Positions 1-9,240 are shown, numbered from the stretch's first letter. The stretch is DNA of 64,000 bases from Astrobacterium formosum (GCA_030848545.1 JAVDCA010000011.1:124001-188000); one strand, 5' to 3'. The notes: generated from the sequence alone by a model not told the origin. A program made the numbers and translations.

Positions 1-328
1 ATCGATTCGAATCCCCATTGACGTTCACGGCATAGAGCCGCGGTGCACGGAATTTCCACGCCGGCGCAAGCGTAAGGAAAGAGCAGTGGTTGACTTCTCA
101 TCTATTGCATGTTACTACATCTTTAAGAATCGTCAGGCGCTGATTGCTCCAGCCCTGCGGGGATAGTTCGGAGCTTGAGACTTACTTATCGATAGAGGTC
201 TCGTTAGCACGATAGTCGAAAACTTCGCGCGGCATCTTCAGATTCAAAATATCGGAGAATGATCGTTTATTCGTGCGCGGCGGCTCCGGGCAAGACGGCA
301 CAAATCCAGTGGCAGACGAGCTCGCTAC
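1..328. other. upstream region, no gene supported
   Basis: I can support no gene here. The stretch presumably holds the promoter of the TRAP operon. A TTGACT hexamer lies at 90-95, but no convincing -10 follows at the right distance. The only other structure is a short inverted repeat GAGAC/GTCTC (177-181, 198-202) around the self-complementary TATCGATA (187-194). Confidence 0.4.
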
Positions 329-1615
329 ATGATTACAGCTCATTTTGTTTGGATTTTTCTCGTCATAACGCTCTTGGGCGTGCCGATCGCCTTCGCAATG
401 GCCGCCGGACCGATTGTGGGGTTTTTGCTGAGCGGTCACGCTGGATTTCTTCAGATCCTTCCGCAACGCCTCATCAGCGGAATTAGTCAGTTCTCGCTGC
501 TCGCCATCCCGCTGTTCATTCTGGCCGGCGAGATCATGAACACCGGCGGGATTACGCAGCGGCTGGTGAACGTCGCGGACGCGTTCGTCGGCCATCTACG
601 AGGTGGATTGGCACAAGTCAACATCGTCTCCAACGTATTATTCGCCGGGCTCAGCGGATCAGCGGCGGCCGACGCTTCGGCACTCGGATCGGTGCTCATT
701 CCGGCCATGGAGCGTGAGGGCTATACGCGCCGCTTTGCCGCCGCCGTCACCGCGGCATCGGCAATTCTCGGGCCAATCATCCCGCCCAGCATCATGATGG
801 TGATCTATGCGTTCGTCATGCAGCTTTCGGTCGCCGCGCTTTTCCTGACAGGGTTCGTTCCGGGAATCATGATCGGCGGCGGCCTAATGTTAGCCACCCG
901 CCTGCTGGCGAACCGGCGTGGATTCCCACAGCGCAAGCCCAGGGCCTCGTTCCGCACGGTTGTTCGGGCAACTTGGGCGGGAGCATTACCCCTGCTGACG
1001 CCGCTCATCATTCTCGGCGGCATCGTCGGTGGCATCTGCTCGCCGACGGAGGCTGCCGCCGTCGCGGTCGTCTACGCGGCCTTCATCAGCCTGTTCATAT
1101 TCAAGACGATTGGCCTGAAGGACCTCTATGATGCACTGCGTCGGAGCATGATCACATCCGCCGGAATCCTGCTGATCATTTCGACCGCCGCCCTGTTTGG
1201 ATGGGCGATGACGCTGTCAGGCCTGCCGCGCGAATTGGCCTCGCTAATCATCGGCATGGCCGACAATCGGTACGTCGTGCTGGCCTTGTTAAACGTATTC
1301 CTCCTGATCGTAGGAATGTTTCTGGACGCGGGTCCCGCCATTCTCATCATCGGGCCGATACTGGCGCCGACCATTGCGCATTTCGGCATCGACCCGTTGC
1401 ATTTTGCCATTGTGATGTGCGTGAACCTCAGCATCGGCTTGGCGACGCCGCCGGTCGGACTGGTACTGTTCGTCACCAGCTCCGTCTCCAAGATTTCCGT
1501 CGTCGAAATCGTGCGCGAGATGCTGCCGTACTACTTGGTCCACATCGTGGTCATCCTCCTAATCACCTACATCCCGGCCTTAACGCTGACCCTGCCACGT
1601 CTGGCCGGCTTCTAG
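329..1615 (+). CDS. dctM: TRAP transporter large permease (DctM family)
   Basis: This is the inner-membrane large subunit of a TRAP transporter, which couples sodium ion flow to uptake of an organic acid delivered by a periplasmic binding protein. The 428-residue length is normal for DctM. The protein is almost wholly hydrophobic (about 12 helices) and carries the family motif around GSAAADASALGSV plus the IIPPSIMM loop. It is the first gene of a co-directional cluster with the binding protein and small permease. The order M-P-Q differs from the P-Q-M order of the second TRAP operon near 60 kb. The substrate is unknown; the oxidoreductase neighbours suggest a sugar acid or other hydroxyacid. 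Confidence 0.93.
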   Translation: MITAHFVWIFLVITLLGVPIAFAMAAGPIVGFLLSGHAGFLQILPQRLISGISQFSLLAIPLFILAGEIMNTGGITQRLVNVADAFVGHLRGGLAQVNIVSNVLFAGLSGSAAADASALGSVLIPAMEREGYTRRFAAAVTAASAILGPIIPPSIMMVIYAFVMQLSVAALFLTGFVPGIMIGGGLMLATRLLANRRGFPQRKPRASFRTVVRATWAGALPLLTPLIILGGIVGGICSPTEAAAVAVVYAAFISLFIFKTIGLKDLYDALRRSMITSAGILLIISTAALFGWAMTLSGLPRELASLIIGMADNRYVVLALLNVFLLIVGMFLDAGPAILIIGPILAPTIAHFGIDPLHFAIVMCVNLSIGLATPPVGLVLFVTSSVSKISVVEIVREMLPYYLVHIVVILLITYIPALTLTLPRLAGF

Positions 1616-1726
1616 AGGAAATGAAGTACCGATTCCGGCGCGCAAGAACGTCGGACACTCCCGTCCGCAGCGGAGGAAGCGAACAACACTCCGCTCAGAA
1701 GGTCTCAGCACAGTGGAGAATGCGTC

Positions 1727-2797
1727 ATGAAAGGCTCTTTCAGACACCTTGCCGCCGCCACGTTCGCGACAGGACTATTGATCGGCGGATTGCTCGCGCC
1801 GAGCATCACGAACGCCGCGGATTACGTCCTCAAATTCGGACACGTGTCGGCGCCCAGCCCGGAAGCCGACGACCATCTGATGGCAGTATTCGTCAAGTCG
1901 TACGTGGAAAGTCGCTCCCAGGGGCGAATCAAGGTCGAGATATATCCGTCCGGACAGCTCGGCAACTTTAGGGAGATGCTGGAACAGGTCCGCGCGAACA
2001 CCCTCGAGCTGACGTCGACTACAGTCGATGGCATCGCAGGCTTCATGCCTGAAATCCAGGTCACCGACCTTCCGTACATACTGCGCGACGATTTTGTCGC
2101 CGAAAAGCTGATGGAGTCGAAATTTTGGACCGACGTCCAGAAAGAGGTTCTGAAGCGCACCGGCAACATCAGGCTGGTCGCCGTCGGCAACACGGGCTCG
2201 TGGCGAAATTTCGCCACCACCAAGCGAATGGTGAAGACCGCCGCGGACCTCAAAGGCCTGAAGCTGCGAACCATCGCATCCGACCTGCAGATACAATTCG
2301 TCAAAGAACTCGGTGCTTCGGCGACCCCCATCCCCTGGAACGAGCTCTATACGGCATTGGCGACCGGAATCGTAGACGGCACCAAGAACTCGATTGGCGA
2401 CTACATCCCCATGGGCATGGCCGAGCCCCTGAAGCACATCATCCTCGATGGGCACACCTACATCTTTGGCTTCGCCTGGATGAGCGATGCGTGGCTGAAA
2501 AAGCTGCCGCCCGACTTGCGCAATGTTGTGATCGATGCCGTCCAGTTGAGCGTCGGCGTGCAAACCAACTTCAACAAGTCGTACCAGTCGCTGGCGAGCC
2601 AGAAGTGGCTGGACATGGGCAACACGATCTACGTACCCAATGAAACCGAGAGGGCGACTTTCCTGGTGGCGCGAGAACGCATGCAGGAATGGTACGCGAA
2701 CAAGTACGGAAAGGTCTGGCTGGGCAAGTGGCTGCAGGCGATCGCCGAGGCCGAGGCAGCGGTCGACACCGCCCGCAAACAGGCCCTAGCCGACTGA
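1727..2797 (+). CDS. dctP: TRAP transporter periplasmic solute-binding protein (DctP family)
   Basis: This is the extracytoplasmic receptor of the TRAP system, 356 aa. An N-terminal signal peptide (positively charged start, hydrophobic core at about residues 8-25, likely cleavage after the NAA region near residue 30) exports it to the periplasm. DctP-type features are the YPSGQLGNFREMLEQV segment early in the mature protein and the central WRNFATTKR region with the conserved arginine that normally binds the substrate carboxylate. It lies about 110 bp after the large permease. The ligand cannot be read from the sequence. Confidence 0.93.
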   Translation: MKGSFRHLAAATFATGLLIGGLLAPSITNAADYVLKFGHVSAPSPEADDHLMAVFVKSYVESRSQGRIKVEIYPSGQLGNFREMLEQVRANTLELTSTTVDGIAGFMPEIQVTDLPYILRDDFVAEKLMESKFWTDVQKEVLKRTGNIRLVAVGNTGSWRNFATTKRMVKTAADLKGLKLRTIASDLQIQFVKELGASATPIPWNELYTALATGIVDGTKNSIGDYIPMGMAEPLKHIILDGHTYIFGFAWMSDAWLKKLPPDLRNVVIDAVQLSVGVQTNFNKSYQSLASQKWLDMGNTIYVPNETERATFLVARERMQEWYANKYGKVWLGKWLQAIAEAEAAVDTARKQALAD

Positions 2798-2862
2798 GTC
2801 GATAATGCGCGGACCGGCGTGCCGCCGGTCCGCGCGGCACCGAAACCGGGTGGACCGACGTC

Positions 2863-3390
2863 ATGACAAAGCTCGGACACGTTGCAGAGCGCATTGAGGA
2901 TGCGTTCGTGTATCTATGTACGCTGACTTGCGTCGCGCTCCTGGCGAGCGTCGTCCTCGTCGTGTTCGCAGGCGTGATCTGGCGCTATGTCCTTCATGAT
3001 CCGCTATCGTTTCAGGAAGAGGCGTCGCAGCTCTTCATCGTCTGGATGACCTACCTCGGCGGTCCGGTCGCGATGCGGCACGGAACGCACGTAGCGCTCG
3101 ACTGGCTGAACGGATTTCTATCGAGGCGCATGACGCTTGTCGCCCGGGTCCTGTCCGATCTGCTGATGGGCATCATCCTGGCTATCTTCATCTATTATGG
3201 ATGGATAGCGGCCATTCGGTCGACCGGGCAGATATCGATTATGCTCGGGGGAATGTCGATGCTGTGGTTCTACGCCGCCGTTCCTTTCGGGAGCGCGCTG
3301 TTCCTGTTCTCCGTCATGGTCGATATCGGGCGAACCGCGGCCGCAATGTCGGGACACGTGCCGTCGTCACATGAGCAACACAACGGATAG
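2863..3390 (+). CDS. dctQ: TRAP transporter small permease (DctQ family)
   Basis: This 175-aa protein with four predicted membrane helices matches the DctQ small subunit that pairs with DctM. Helix 1 spans about residues 20-43, and the F.EE....WMTYLGG region is typical of the family. The start follows the dctP stop by about 65 bp. Its 3' end overlaps the GMC oxidoreductase start by 20 bp, which implies translational coupling and a shared operon. Confidence 0.9.
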   Translation: MTKLGHVAERIEDAFVYLCTLTCVALLASVVLVVFAGVIWRYVLHDPLSFQEEASQLFIVWMTYLGGPVAMRHGTHVALDWLNGFLSRRMTLVARVLSDLLMGIILAIFIYYGWIAAIRSTGQISIMLGGMSMLWFYAAVPFGSALFLFSVMVDIGRTAAAMSGHVPSSHEQHNG

Positions 3391-4999
3391 TATACCAGAA
3401 TTCGATTTTATCGTCGTCGGGTCCGGCTCGGCCGGCGCCGTCGTCGCGGCGCGACTGACCGAGGACGCATCGATTCGGGTGCTCCTGCTCGAGGCCGGTG
3501 GAAAGGACCGCAATCCCTGGATTCATATCCCGGTGGGCTACTATCGGACCATCTTCAATCCCCGCCTGAGTTGGCCGTTCGAAACCGAGCCCGAACCAGA
3601 ACTTTACGGGCGCCGCATCAGATGGCCGCGCGGCAAGGTTCTGGGAGGCAGCAGCTCCATCAACGGTCTGATCTACGTGCGCGGCCAGTGGGCGGATTTC
3701 GATCATTGGCGTGAACTGGGAAACGAAGGTTGGTCGGCCCAGGATGTAAAGCCCTTCTTTCTCAAGGCGGAAGATCAGGAACGGGGCGCCGACTGCTTTC
3801 ACGGCGTGAATGGCCCGATCGGCGTCTCCGACATGCGCGACCGGCGGGAGATATGCGACGCCTTCGTCCGCGCCGGAGCCGAACTGAAATATCCGCTTAA
3901 CGACGATTTCAACGGCCCCGATCAGGAAGGCGTCGGCATCTACCAGCTCACCGTTCGGAACGGATTTCGAGCCAGCACCGCGGTCGGATACCTGCGACCG
4001 GCACGCCGGCGCGCCAACCTCAAGATCGAGGTGCACGCCCACGTGCATCGCATCCTCTTCGATGGTACACGCGCCGCAGGCGTCGAATATCGTGATGCCC
4101 GCGGAACGACGCGCACGGCATGTGCGCGAGGCGAAATCATCCTCTGCGCCGGCGCGATAGCCACGCCGCAGATCCTGCAATTGTCGGGACTCGGGCCGGA
4201 AAAATTGCTGCGCGAGCACGGCATCGGCATCGTCCAGGCGCTGCCGGGCGTGGGCGAAAATCTCGTCGACCGCCTTCAGATACGATCGATCTTTCGCTGC
4301 AACCGGCCTATCACCATCAACGATCAGTTGCGGAATCCCATCGCCAAGGCGCTCATCGGATTGCAGTTCCTGCTAAGACGCCGAGGCCCGCTGACAATAG
4401 GCGCCGGCCAAGCGGCGGCATTTCTGAGATCGCGCCCGGACATCGACCGGCCCGACGTCGAAATCATCTTCATGGGATTCAGCACCGACGGCCCCGGCAA
4501 GCCGCCGCACCCGTTTCCGGGTTTCACCATCCTGGGCTATCAGTTGCGGCCCGAAAGCCGAGGTTGGGTGCGAATCAGATCGTCCGATCCTTTCAGTCCG
4601 CCGGCCATCCAGCCGCTCTATCTGTCGGCGCAGGCGGATCGCACGATGATCATCGAGGTCCTGAAGCTGTGCCGGCGATTTGCGAACGCGCCCGCTCTTC
4701 GGACGCTGATCGCGGACGAGTACAAGCCGGGACGCGAGGTGGTCACCGACGATGAAATACTGGAATTCGCCCGTCGCGAAGGCACGACGGTTTTTCATTC
4801 CACGGGATCATGCAGGATGGGACACGACGCCGCGGCCGTCGTTGATTCCCGCCTGCGTGTCCGTGGGGTTCAGGGTTTGCGGGTGATCGACGCCTCGATC
4901 ATGCCCAGCATCGTCTCCGGTAACACCAATGCGGCCGTCACCATGATCGGAGAAAAGGGTGCGCACATGATCGTGGAGGATCGCCGAAACCATCGTTGA
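3371..4999 (+). CDS. GMC-family FAD-dependent oxidoreductase (choline/alcohol dehydrogenase-like)
   Basis: This is a 542-aa flavoprotein of the glucose-methanol-choline family. The dinucleotide-binding GSGSAG is at residues 17-22, the GMC signature GGSSSINGLIYVRG follows near residue 95, and the active-site histidine is H476 in HSTGSCRMG with a partner Asn in GNTNAAV near residue 519. Such enzymes oxidise alcohols or polyols to aldehydes or ketones. The gene overlaps dctQ and precedes an SDR dehydrogenase, so it probably acts on the compound imported by the TRAP transporter. There is no signal peptide, so it is probably cytoplasmic. The exact substrate is not determinable. Confidence 0.9.
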   Translation: MSNTTDSIPEFDFIVVGSGSAGAVVAARLTEDASIRVLLLEAGGKDRNPWIHIPVGYYRTIFNPRLSWPFETEPEPELYGRRIRWPRGKVLGGSSSINGLIYVRGQWADFDHWRELGNEGWSAQDVKPFFLKAEDQERGADCFHGVNGPIGVSDMRDRREICDAFVRAGAELKYPLNDDFNGPDQEGVGIYQLTVRNGFRASTAVGYLRPARRRANLKIEVHAHVHRILFDGTRAAGVEYRDARGTTRTACARGEIILCAGAIATPQILQLSGLGPEKLLREHGIGIVQALPGVGENLVDRLQIRSIFRCNRPITINDQLRNPIAKALIGLQFLLRRRGPLTIGAGQAAAFLRSRPDIDRPDVEIIFMGFSTDGPGKPPHPFPGFTILGYQLRPESRGWVRIRSSDPFSPPAIQPLYLSAQADRTMIIEVLKLCRRFANAPALRTLIADEYKPGREVVTDDEILEFARREGTTVFHSTGSCRMGHDAAAVVDSRLRVRGVQGLRVIDASIMPSIVSGNTNAAVTMIGEKGAHMIVEDRRNHR

Positions 5000-5014
5000 C
5001 GGCGCCAACAACAT

Positions 5015-5782
5015 ATGAGGTGTGTCGTGTCCAAGCGTCTCGATAGCAAACGCATTCTGATCACTGGAGCGGCGACCGGTATCGGTCGGGCGACAGTTCG
5101 TGCATTCGTCGCCGAGGGCGCGCAGGTCGTCATCGGCGACATGAAAGTACAAGAGGGGCAGGCGTTGGCCGATGAATTGGGGCCGAGCGTGTCATTCCTG
5201 CAATTCGACGCCGCACAGGAAAGTTCGATTCGAAATCTCGTTTCCGATGCGGCGGCGCGCCTCGGCGGTCTCGACGTCCTCGTGCAGAACGCAGGTGTGC
5301 AGTATAGCGGAAAAGTCGAAGTATTCGACGTGGAGAAATGGGACCATCTGATGACGATCAACGTCCGGGCATACTTCCTGGGCGCGAAATATGCCATCCC
5401 ACACTTGCGAGCATCCGGTGGAGGATCGATCATCAACATGGCGTCGGCCGCCGGAAAACGGGGCAGCCCCGGAATGAGCGCCTATGCGGCTTCGAAGGGA
5501 GCCGTCGTCCTCTTCACGTCGGCCCTGGCGCGGGAGCTTGCGGCGGACAAAATACGAGTGAACGCCGTGTGCCCGGGCTGGGTGGATACGCCTTTCAACG
5601 CTCCCGCCATCGCCAATCTGGGCGGACTTGAGGCGCAGGAAAGACTTATCAAGACGCTGGTGCCGATGGGTCGTCAAGCGGTCCCGGAGGAAATCGCTCC
5701 GATGTTCGTCTATCTGGCGTCCGACGAGTCCACCTTTATGACTGCGCAGGCAGTCGTCATCGACGGTGGAGTGACGAATTAA
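5015..5782 (+). CDS. SDR-family NAD(P)-dependent oxidoreductase
   Basis: This 255-aa classical short-chain dehydrogenase has the cofactor motif TGAATGIG near residues 17-24, the NAG motif after strand 4, and the catalytic Ser with YAASK (Tyr and Lys). It follows the GMC gene by 15 bp and closes the TRAP-linked catabolic operon. The start is set at ATG 5015; GTG 5027 is an alternative that would remove the first four residues. It probably oxidises or reduces a hydroxyl intermediate of the imported substrate (inference from context). Confidence 0.9.
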   Translation: MRCVVSKRLDSKRILITGAATGIGRATVRAFVAEGAQVVIGDMKVQEGQALADELGPSVSFLQFDAAQESSIRNLVSDAAARLGGLDVLVQNAGVQYSGKVEVFDVEKWDHLMTINVRAYFLGAKYAIPHLRASGGGSIINMASAAGKRGSPGMSAYAASKGAVVLFTSALARELAADKIRVNAVCPGWVDTPFNAPAIANLGGLEAQERLIKTLVPMGRQAVPEEIAPMFVYLASDESTFMTAQAVVIDGGVTN

Positions 5783-5990
5783 GGAGGGGGCGAGAACAAT
5801 GCTGCTCAAAATCGCTTAATGGCGATGTTGGAGTTAGATTCTCGAGCGGGTGCCAAAAACAGAACGCGATTTGCTATCGAACTCGAGGCTCAATGGCGGC
5901 TCTGTTGAAATGGCGAGGAGCGGCTGGTGTTGCCTCAGAACCGGCGTCAGTGAGGCAGCTGGGTCGGCGAGTATCGTGCAGCGCCGGCCG

Positions 5991-6656
5991 ATGACTGCCG
6001 CCGACCACACTGATAAGGTTTGTGTAATTTTCTTATCAGTCGGAGCTGACCTGGAATTTCCGCTGTTCGCGCGCCGGTTTCGGTTGGGCGGCGAGAATTC
6101 CCTTCACCCGTACTTTCCCGATGCGGCAGCAGGTCATCGCTTCCCCGATTACGAGGCTGCGCACGTCACACAGCAACTCCTTGATTGCACCCCTACTCAC
6201 ACAGCGCCCCTCGCGGCAACGCTCGCCTCTCACTGCGAAGAGTTCATCGTCAGGATAGAAACGCAGTTCGAGAGGATCAAGCTCGGTCTCGAAAAGAAAA
6301 GCACTCCGACAGAGACGTTTAGGCAACTTCAGCATGCCGCCGACTTCCAAGAACTCGCACGTGAGCGTATGCGCAAGAGCGGCAAAGAGGACCTGTACAT
6401 TCCATTTGGTCATCCGGCTCTGCGAGAGGTGGCGGCAAAGCTGATGCCAAGTTGGAAGCCTCGTTACACGTCACCGCCCTTTGCGAAGTGGCGCCAGCGC
6501 GCAAAGGCGATCGGGAATGCGGATGATGAGCTTCGCGCTGTCCGAAAATTCACCGATCTGCGGAGCGAGATGAAGTATCTGGCGGAGGCGGTCGAAGATG
6601 CCCATGACGAGTTCTGGGGGGGGGTCCAAAAACAGGAGGATGTGGCACAGGATTGA
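5991..6656 (+). CDS. hypothetical protein, N-terminus uncertain, first gene of defence block
   Basis: I do not recognise this protein (221 aa from ATG 5991). The middle and C-terminus are rich in charged helices (for example RIETQFERIKLGLEKK and KFTDLRSEMKYLAEAVEDAHDEF), suggesting a helical, possibly coiled-coil protein. The 5' end is odd. No ribosome site precedes ATG 5991 or the upstream GTG 5850 in the same frame. The first codons also run through the perfect dyad at 6009-6040. The gene may therefore be truncated or re-started at a recombination junction. It is followed after 36 bp by the GHKL gene on the same strand. Confidence 0.5.
   Translation: MTAADHTDKVCVIFLSVGADLEFPLFARRFRLGGENSLHPYFPDAAAGHRFPDYEAAHVTQQLLDCTPTHTAPLAATLASHCEEFIVRIETQFERIKLGLEKKSTPTETFRQLQHAADFQELARERMRKSGKEDLYIPFGHPALREVAAKLMPSWKPRYTSPPFAKWRQRAKAIGNADDELRAVRKFTDLRSEMKYLAEAVEDAHDEFWGGVQKQEDVAQD
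6009..6040. repeat. left copy of 9-14-9 dyad (candidate recombination site)
   Basis: A perfect inverted repeat, ACTGATAAG (6009-6017) and CTTATCAGT (6032-6040), encloses a 14-nt T-rich spacer. An identical pair of arms with the same 14-nt spacing occurs at 17001-17032, beside a tyrosine recombinase gene. The spacers differ but share TTT at both edges in the same orientation. The architecture (inverted arms around a central region) is that of tyrosine-recombinase core sites. An operator role is the alternative. Confidence 0.6.
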
Positions 6657-6692
6657 GGGTTAGGATTCCGGATTGTATGCAGGCATGCGTGA

Positions 6693-7688
6693 GTGAACGA
6701 TAGTCGATTTCCGCGGCAGCAACTCAGGGTTATAATAGCAGGCCTTGCCGAATCGCTAGCCAAAGGTTTAGCCGTGCAGTGCGTCATCCGCTTTCCCGCC
6801 GCGTGGGTAGACATCTCGAAGTTTGAACGTGCGATGGCCAATTCATGTGGGCCGCACGACCCTGCCACCTATGAGGTGACCTTCCAGTTCCCAGTCGGAT
6901 GCAAGGTGATGGTGGATGCCGCTATTCGACTATTGTCCCTCGCTAACCAGCTCGCCGCAACCACGCGCCGCGTCTGCCTCGATTTCGAGGAAGGTGAAGA
7001 CGGGACCATGGGATATCTGAACCGGATGGGGTTCTTCGATCATCTTGCGACCGAAATCGAAGTGACGCCGGATTGGCCCGCCTACTCGACGGCAGAACTT
7101 CATCGCGGCGGCAACCGAGCATTGGTAGAGATTGCCCGCATCAATAAAGACGCGCGCGACGAAGACCTACCAATCCGCCTGACGGACGCGCTGATGGAAT
7201 CCTGCTGGCAGCGGCCCGATGCTGCTTCGCTTAAAGGCGCCGCTTTCACGATTTTCGCCGAACTTATCGACAACACTTTTTCGCACAGCCAGACTCAGGT
7301 CGATGGCTACGCAGCGCTTCAAGTATACTCGGGCGGCAACCGGCTGTCGGTTGCGGTTTCGGACAGTGGGCTTGGAATCATGGAAACCCTCCGGCCATCG
7401 CTCCGGACCGAGTCGCCCAGACTCCACAACTTATCGGACATGGATCTGCTGGTTGAGATTTTCCGGCAGGGCATCTCGCGGCACGGTGCGGACCGGGGCT
7501 GCGGCCTCAAGGGATGTGCCGCTAAGGCCATCAAATTCAACGCGAATCTCGACGTACGGCTCCCGGGGCAGCGAGTCCTCTTGACCCCGGCCCAAGGCTC
7601 GTATCAACCCAACACCGCCCACTGCTATGATGGACTACCGCTGCTCTGGGGTACCCACATTGCGTTCACGTTCGGGCTTAACACTTGA
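6693..7688 (+). CDS. GHKL-type ATP-binding protein (partner of STAS-like protein)
   Basis: This 331-aa protein has a C-terminal GHKL ATPase fold. The N-box is ELIDNTFSH at about residues 190-198, the G1 box is DSGLGI at 224-229, and a glycine-rich G2-like loop DRGCGLKG lies near 268-274. There is no phospho-acceptor His domain, so it resembles anti-sigma/serine-kinase-like ATPases rather than sensor kinases. GTG 6693 is the chosen start. The next gene, 22 bp on, encodes a STAS-like winged-helix protein. GHKL plus STAS is the classic composition of partner-switching regulators. Its position directly upstream of a CBASS operon suggests control of, or sensing for, that system (inference). Confidence 0.75.
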   Translation: MNDSRFPRQQLRVIIAGLAESLAKGLAVQCVIRFPAAWVDISKFERAMANSCGPHDPATYEVTFQFPVGCKVMVDAAIRLLSLANQLAATTRRVCLDFEEGEDGTMGYLNRMGFFDHLATEIEVTPDWPAYSTAELHRGGNRALVEIARINKDARDEDLPIRLTDALMESCWQRPDAASLKGAAFTIFAELIDNTFSHSQTQVDGYAALQVYSGGNRLSVAVSDSGLGIMETLRPSLRTESPRLHNLSDMDLLVEIFRQGISRHGADRGCGLKGCAAKAIKFNANLDVRLPGQRVLLTPAQGSYQPNTAHCYDGLPLLWGTHIAFTFGLNT

Positions 7689-7710
7689 ACTGGCCCGGGA
7701 ATCTGGTTAA

Positions 7711-8271
7711 ATGATTCGAATGAACGAGGGAGTGCGGGTGATAGCGCTGCGGGATTCGATGCGACGGGGGGAAGGCTGGGGCCGCGAACAAGGCCGCGAA
7801 GTCCATCAGCGCCTGCTTCGATCGGTCGAAGAAAGTCCGGGTGTGCTGATCTTCATGGTGTCGATGAAGGGAGTAAGTCGGTTGGACATCTCCTTCGCCT
7901 CAGAAACGGTGGTTGAACTCGCACGGCGATTCCGCGGCACCAAGGGATTTTGCCTCATCGACCTCACTGACCCCGACCTCATCGAGAATCTAGACGCGGC
8001 GGCGGAGAAAAAGGGACAGCCGATGTTGGTGTGGCATGGAAGGAGTGCTGACCTGATTGGACCGGAGCCGAGCGAAGGCGCGCGCGAGGCGTTTGGATTT
8101 GCAATGGCGCGGCCGAAGACGCGGGCGTCGGAATTTGCGGCGCATCGCGGCATTTCAATCGCGAACGCCAGCATGAAATTCAAGCAGCTTTGGGAGCAAG
8201 GTTTTCTGTTACGGCGCGAGAGCACAGCAGATACGGGGGGTGTCGAGTACGTCTATCAACGGATCGGCTAA
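7711..8271 (+). CDS. STAS-like protein with C-terminal winged-helix region
   Basis: This 186-aa protein has an N-terminal STAS-like fold (DUF4325-type). The key stretch is RLDISFASETVVELARRF at residues 51-68, followed by the FCLIDLTD strand. A C-terminal segment (residues about 125-186, RASEFAAHRGISIANASMKFKQL and the following FLLRRES) reads as a winged helix. It directly follows the GHKL ATPase, and 55 bp separate it from the Cap6 gene on the same strand. The likely role is a regulatory or DNA-binding partner of the GHKL protein. Whether it regulates CBASS transcription is inference. Confidence 0.7.
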   Translation: MIRMNEGVRVIALRDSMRRGEGWGREQGREVHQRLLRSVEESPGVLIFMVSMKGVSRLDISFASETVVELARRFRGTKGFCLIDLTDPDLIENLDAAAEKKGQPMLVWHGRSADLIGPEPSEGAREAFGFAMARPKTRASEFAAHRGISIANASMKFKQLWEQGFLLRRESTADTGGVEYVYQRIG

Positions 8272-8325
8272 AAAAATTTCTGGGCCGTTAATTCGATTCA
8301 TTGAACGAGAAATGGAGATACGAGA

Positions 8326-9240
8326 ATGACGGCATTGCACCATGCGGACTTCAACCGGCCGAAGGGCATTCATCGCGTCCGCACGTTGCCTGACCCTGCC
8401 CTTGGCGCGCTGTGGGATTCGATCATCCTCGACGAGGCCTTGAAGGATCAGCTTGTCTCTCAAGCGATGCTGAACTTCACGATGCGAGGCAAGGTAGATC
8501 GCAGCGTTCTGCCGTTGCATGGCGTCATCTTTTTGGTCGGCCCGCCTGGCACGGGCAAGACTTCGCTGGCTCGGGGCCTCGCGCACCGCACGGCCCAGTC
8601 GTTTAAGGGTGGCAAGTTTCAGCTGCTGGAGATTGAGCCCCACGCTCTGACGAGTTCGGCGATGGGCAAGACGCAGCGCGCGGTTTCCGACCTGTTCTCG
8701 CAGTCGATCGCCGAAGCCGCGACGCGCTGTCCTACTATTGTTCTTCTCGATGAGGTCGAAACGCTCGCCGCCGACCGGGCCAAGATGAGCATGGAAGCAA
8801 ACCCCGTCGATGTTCATCGCGCGACCGACGCTGTGCTTGTTCAACTCGATGCGCTTGCCGAGCAGAACCCGCAGCTCCTTTTCGTCGCAACGAGCAACTT
8901 CCCCGAGGCGGTTGATACCGCATTCACCTCGAGGTGCGACCTTGTGGTGCATATTCCGCTTCCCGACGCGAAGGCTTGCGCAGCCATTCTCTGCGACTGC
9001 CTGACGGGTCTCGGCCGCACCTACCCGTCCATCGGCAAACTCGCGAAGTCGACGGACGTTGCGCGCTGCGCTGCGGCCTGCGTCGGCCTTGATGGCCGAG
9101 CGATCCGCAAGATGGTCGCGAACGCCCTCGCGAGCACGCCCGAGACAGCAATGAATCCTGACAGCCTGACGGCCGACAAGTTGCTGGCCTCGGCGAAGGC
9201 GGCAGCCGCGAATAGGCTCCAGCCCGGGAGGAAGACATGA
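8326..9240 (+). CDS. cap6: CBASS Cap6, TRIP13/Pch2-like AAA+ ATPase
   Basis: This 304-aa AAA+ ATPase has Walker A GPPGTGKTS at residues 72-80, Walker B TIVLLDEVETLA near 137-148, sensor ATSNFPEAVD near 188-197 and an arginine finger around R203. In HORMA-containing CBASS, the TRIP13-like Cap6 disassembles the active CD-NTase-HORMA complex and so restrains the system. Its stop overlaps the following gene by 4 bp, and the HORMA and CD-NTase genes lie downstream, which fixes the assignment. Start ATG 8326 follows a ggagata ribosome site. Confidence 0.93.
   Translation: MTALHHADFNRPKGIHRVRTLPDPALGALWDSIILDEALKDQLVSQAMLNFTMRGKVDRSVLPLHGVIFLVGPPGTGKTSLARGLAHRTAQSFKGGKFQLLEIEPHALTSSAMGKTQRAVSDLFSQSIAEAATRCPTIVLLDEVETLAADRAKMSMEANPVDVHRATDAVLVQLDALAEQNPQLLFVATSNFPEAVDTAFTSRCDLVVHIPLPDAKACAAILCDCLTGLGRTYPSIGKLAKSTDVARCAAACVGLDGRAIRKMVANALASTPETAMNPDSLTADKLLASAKAAAANRLQPGRKT

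Noticed and set aside
1-24. GATTCGAATCCCC resembles a tRNA T-arm at the window start
   Set aside because: No acceptor stem or other arm can be formed from the visible bases; it is too short to call.
5897-5911. GGCTCTGTTGAAAT, similar to an IS6-family terminal repeat
   Set aside because: Only about 12 bases match, with no transposase, no partner repeat and no target duplication visible.
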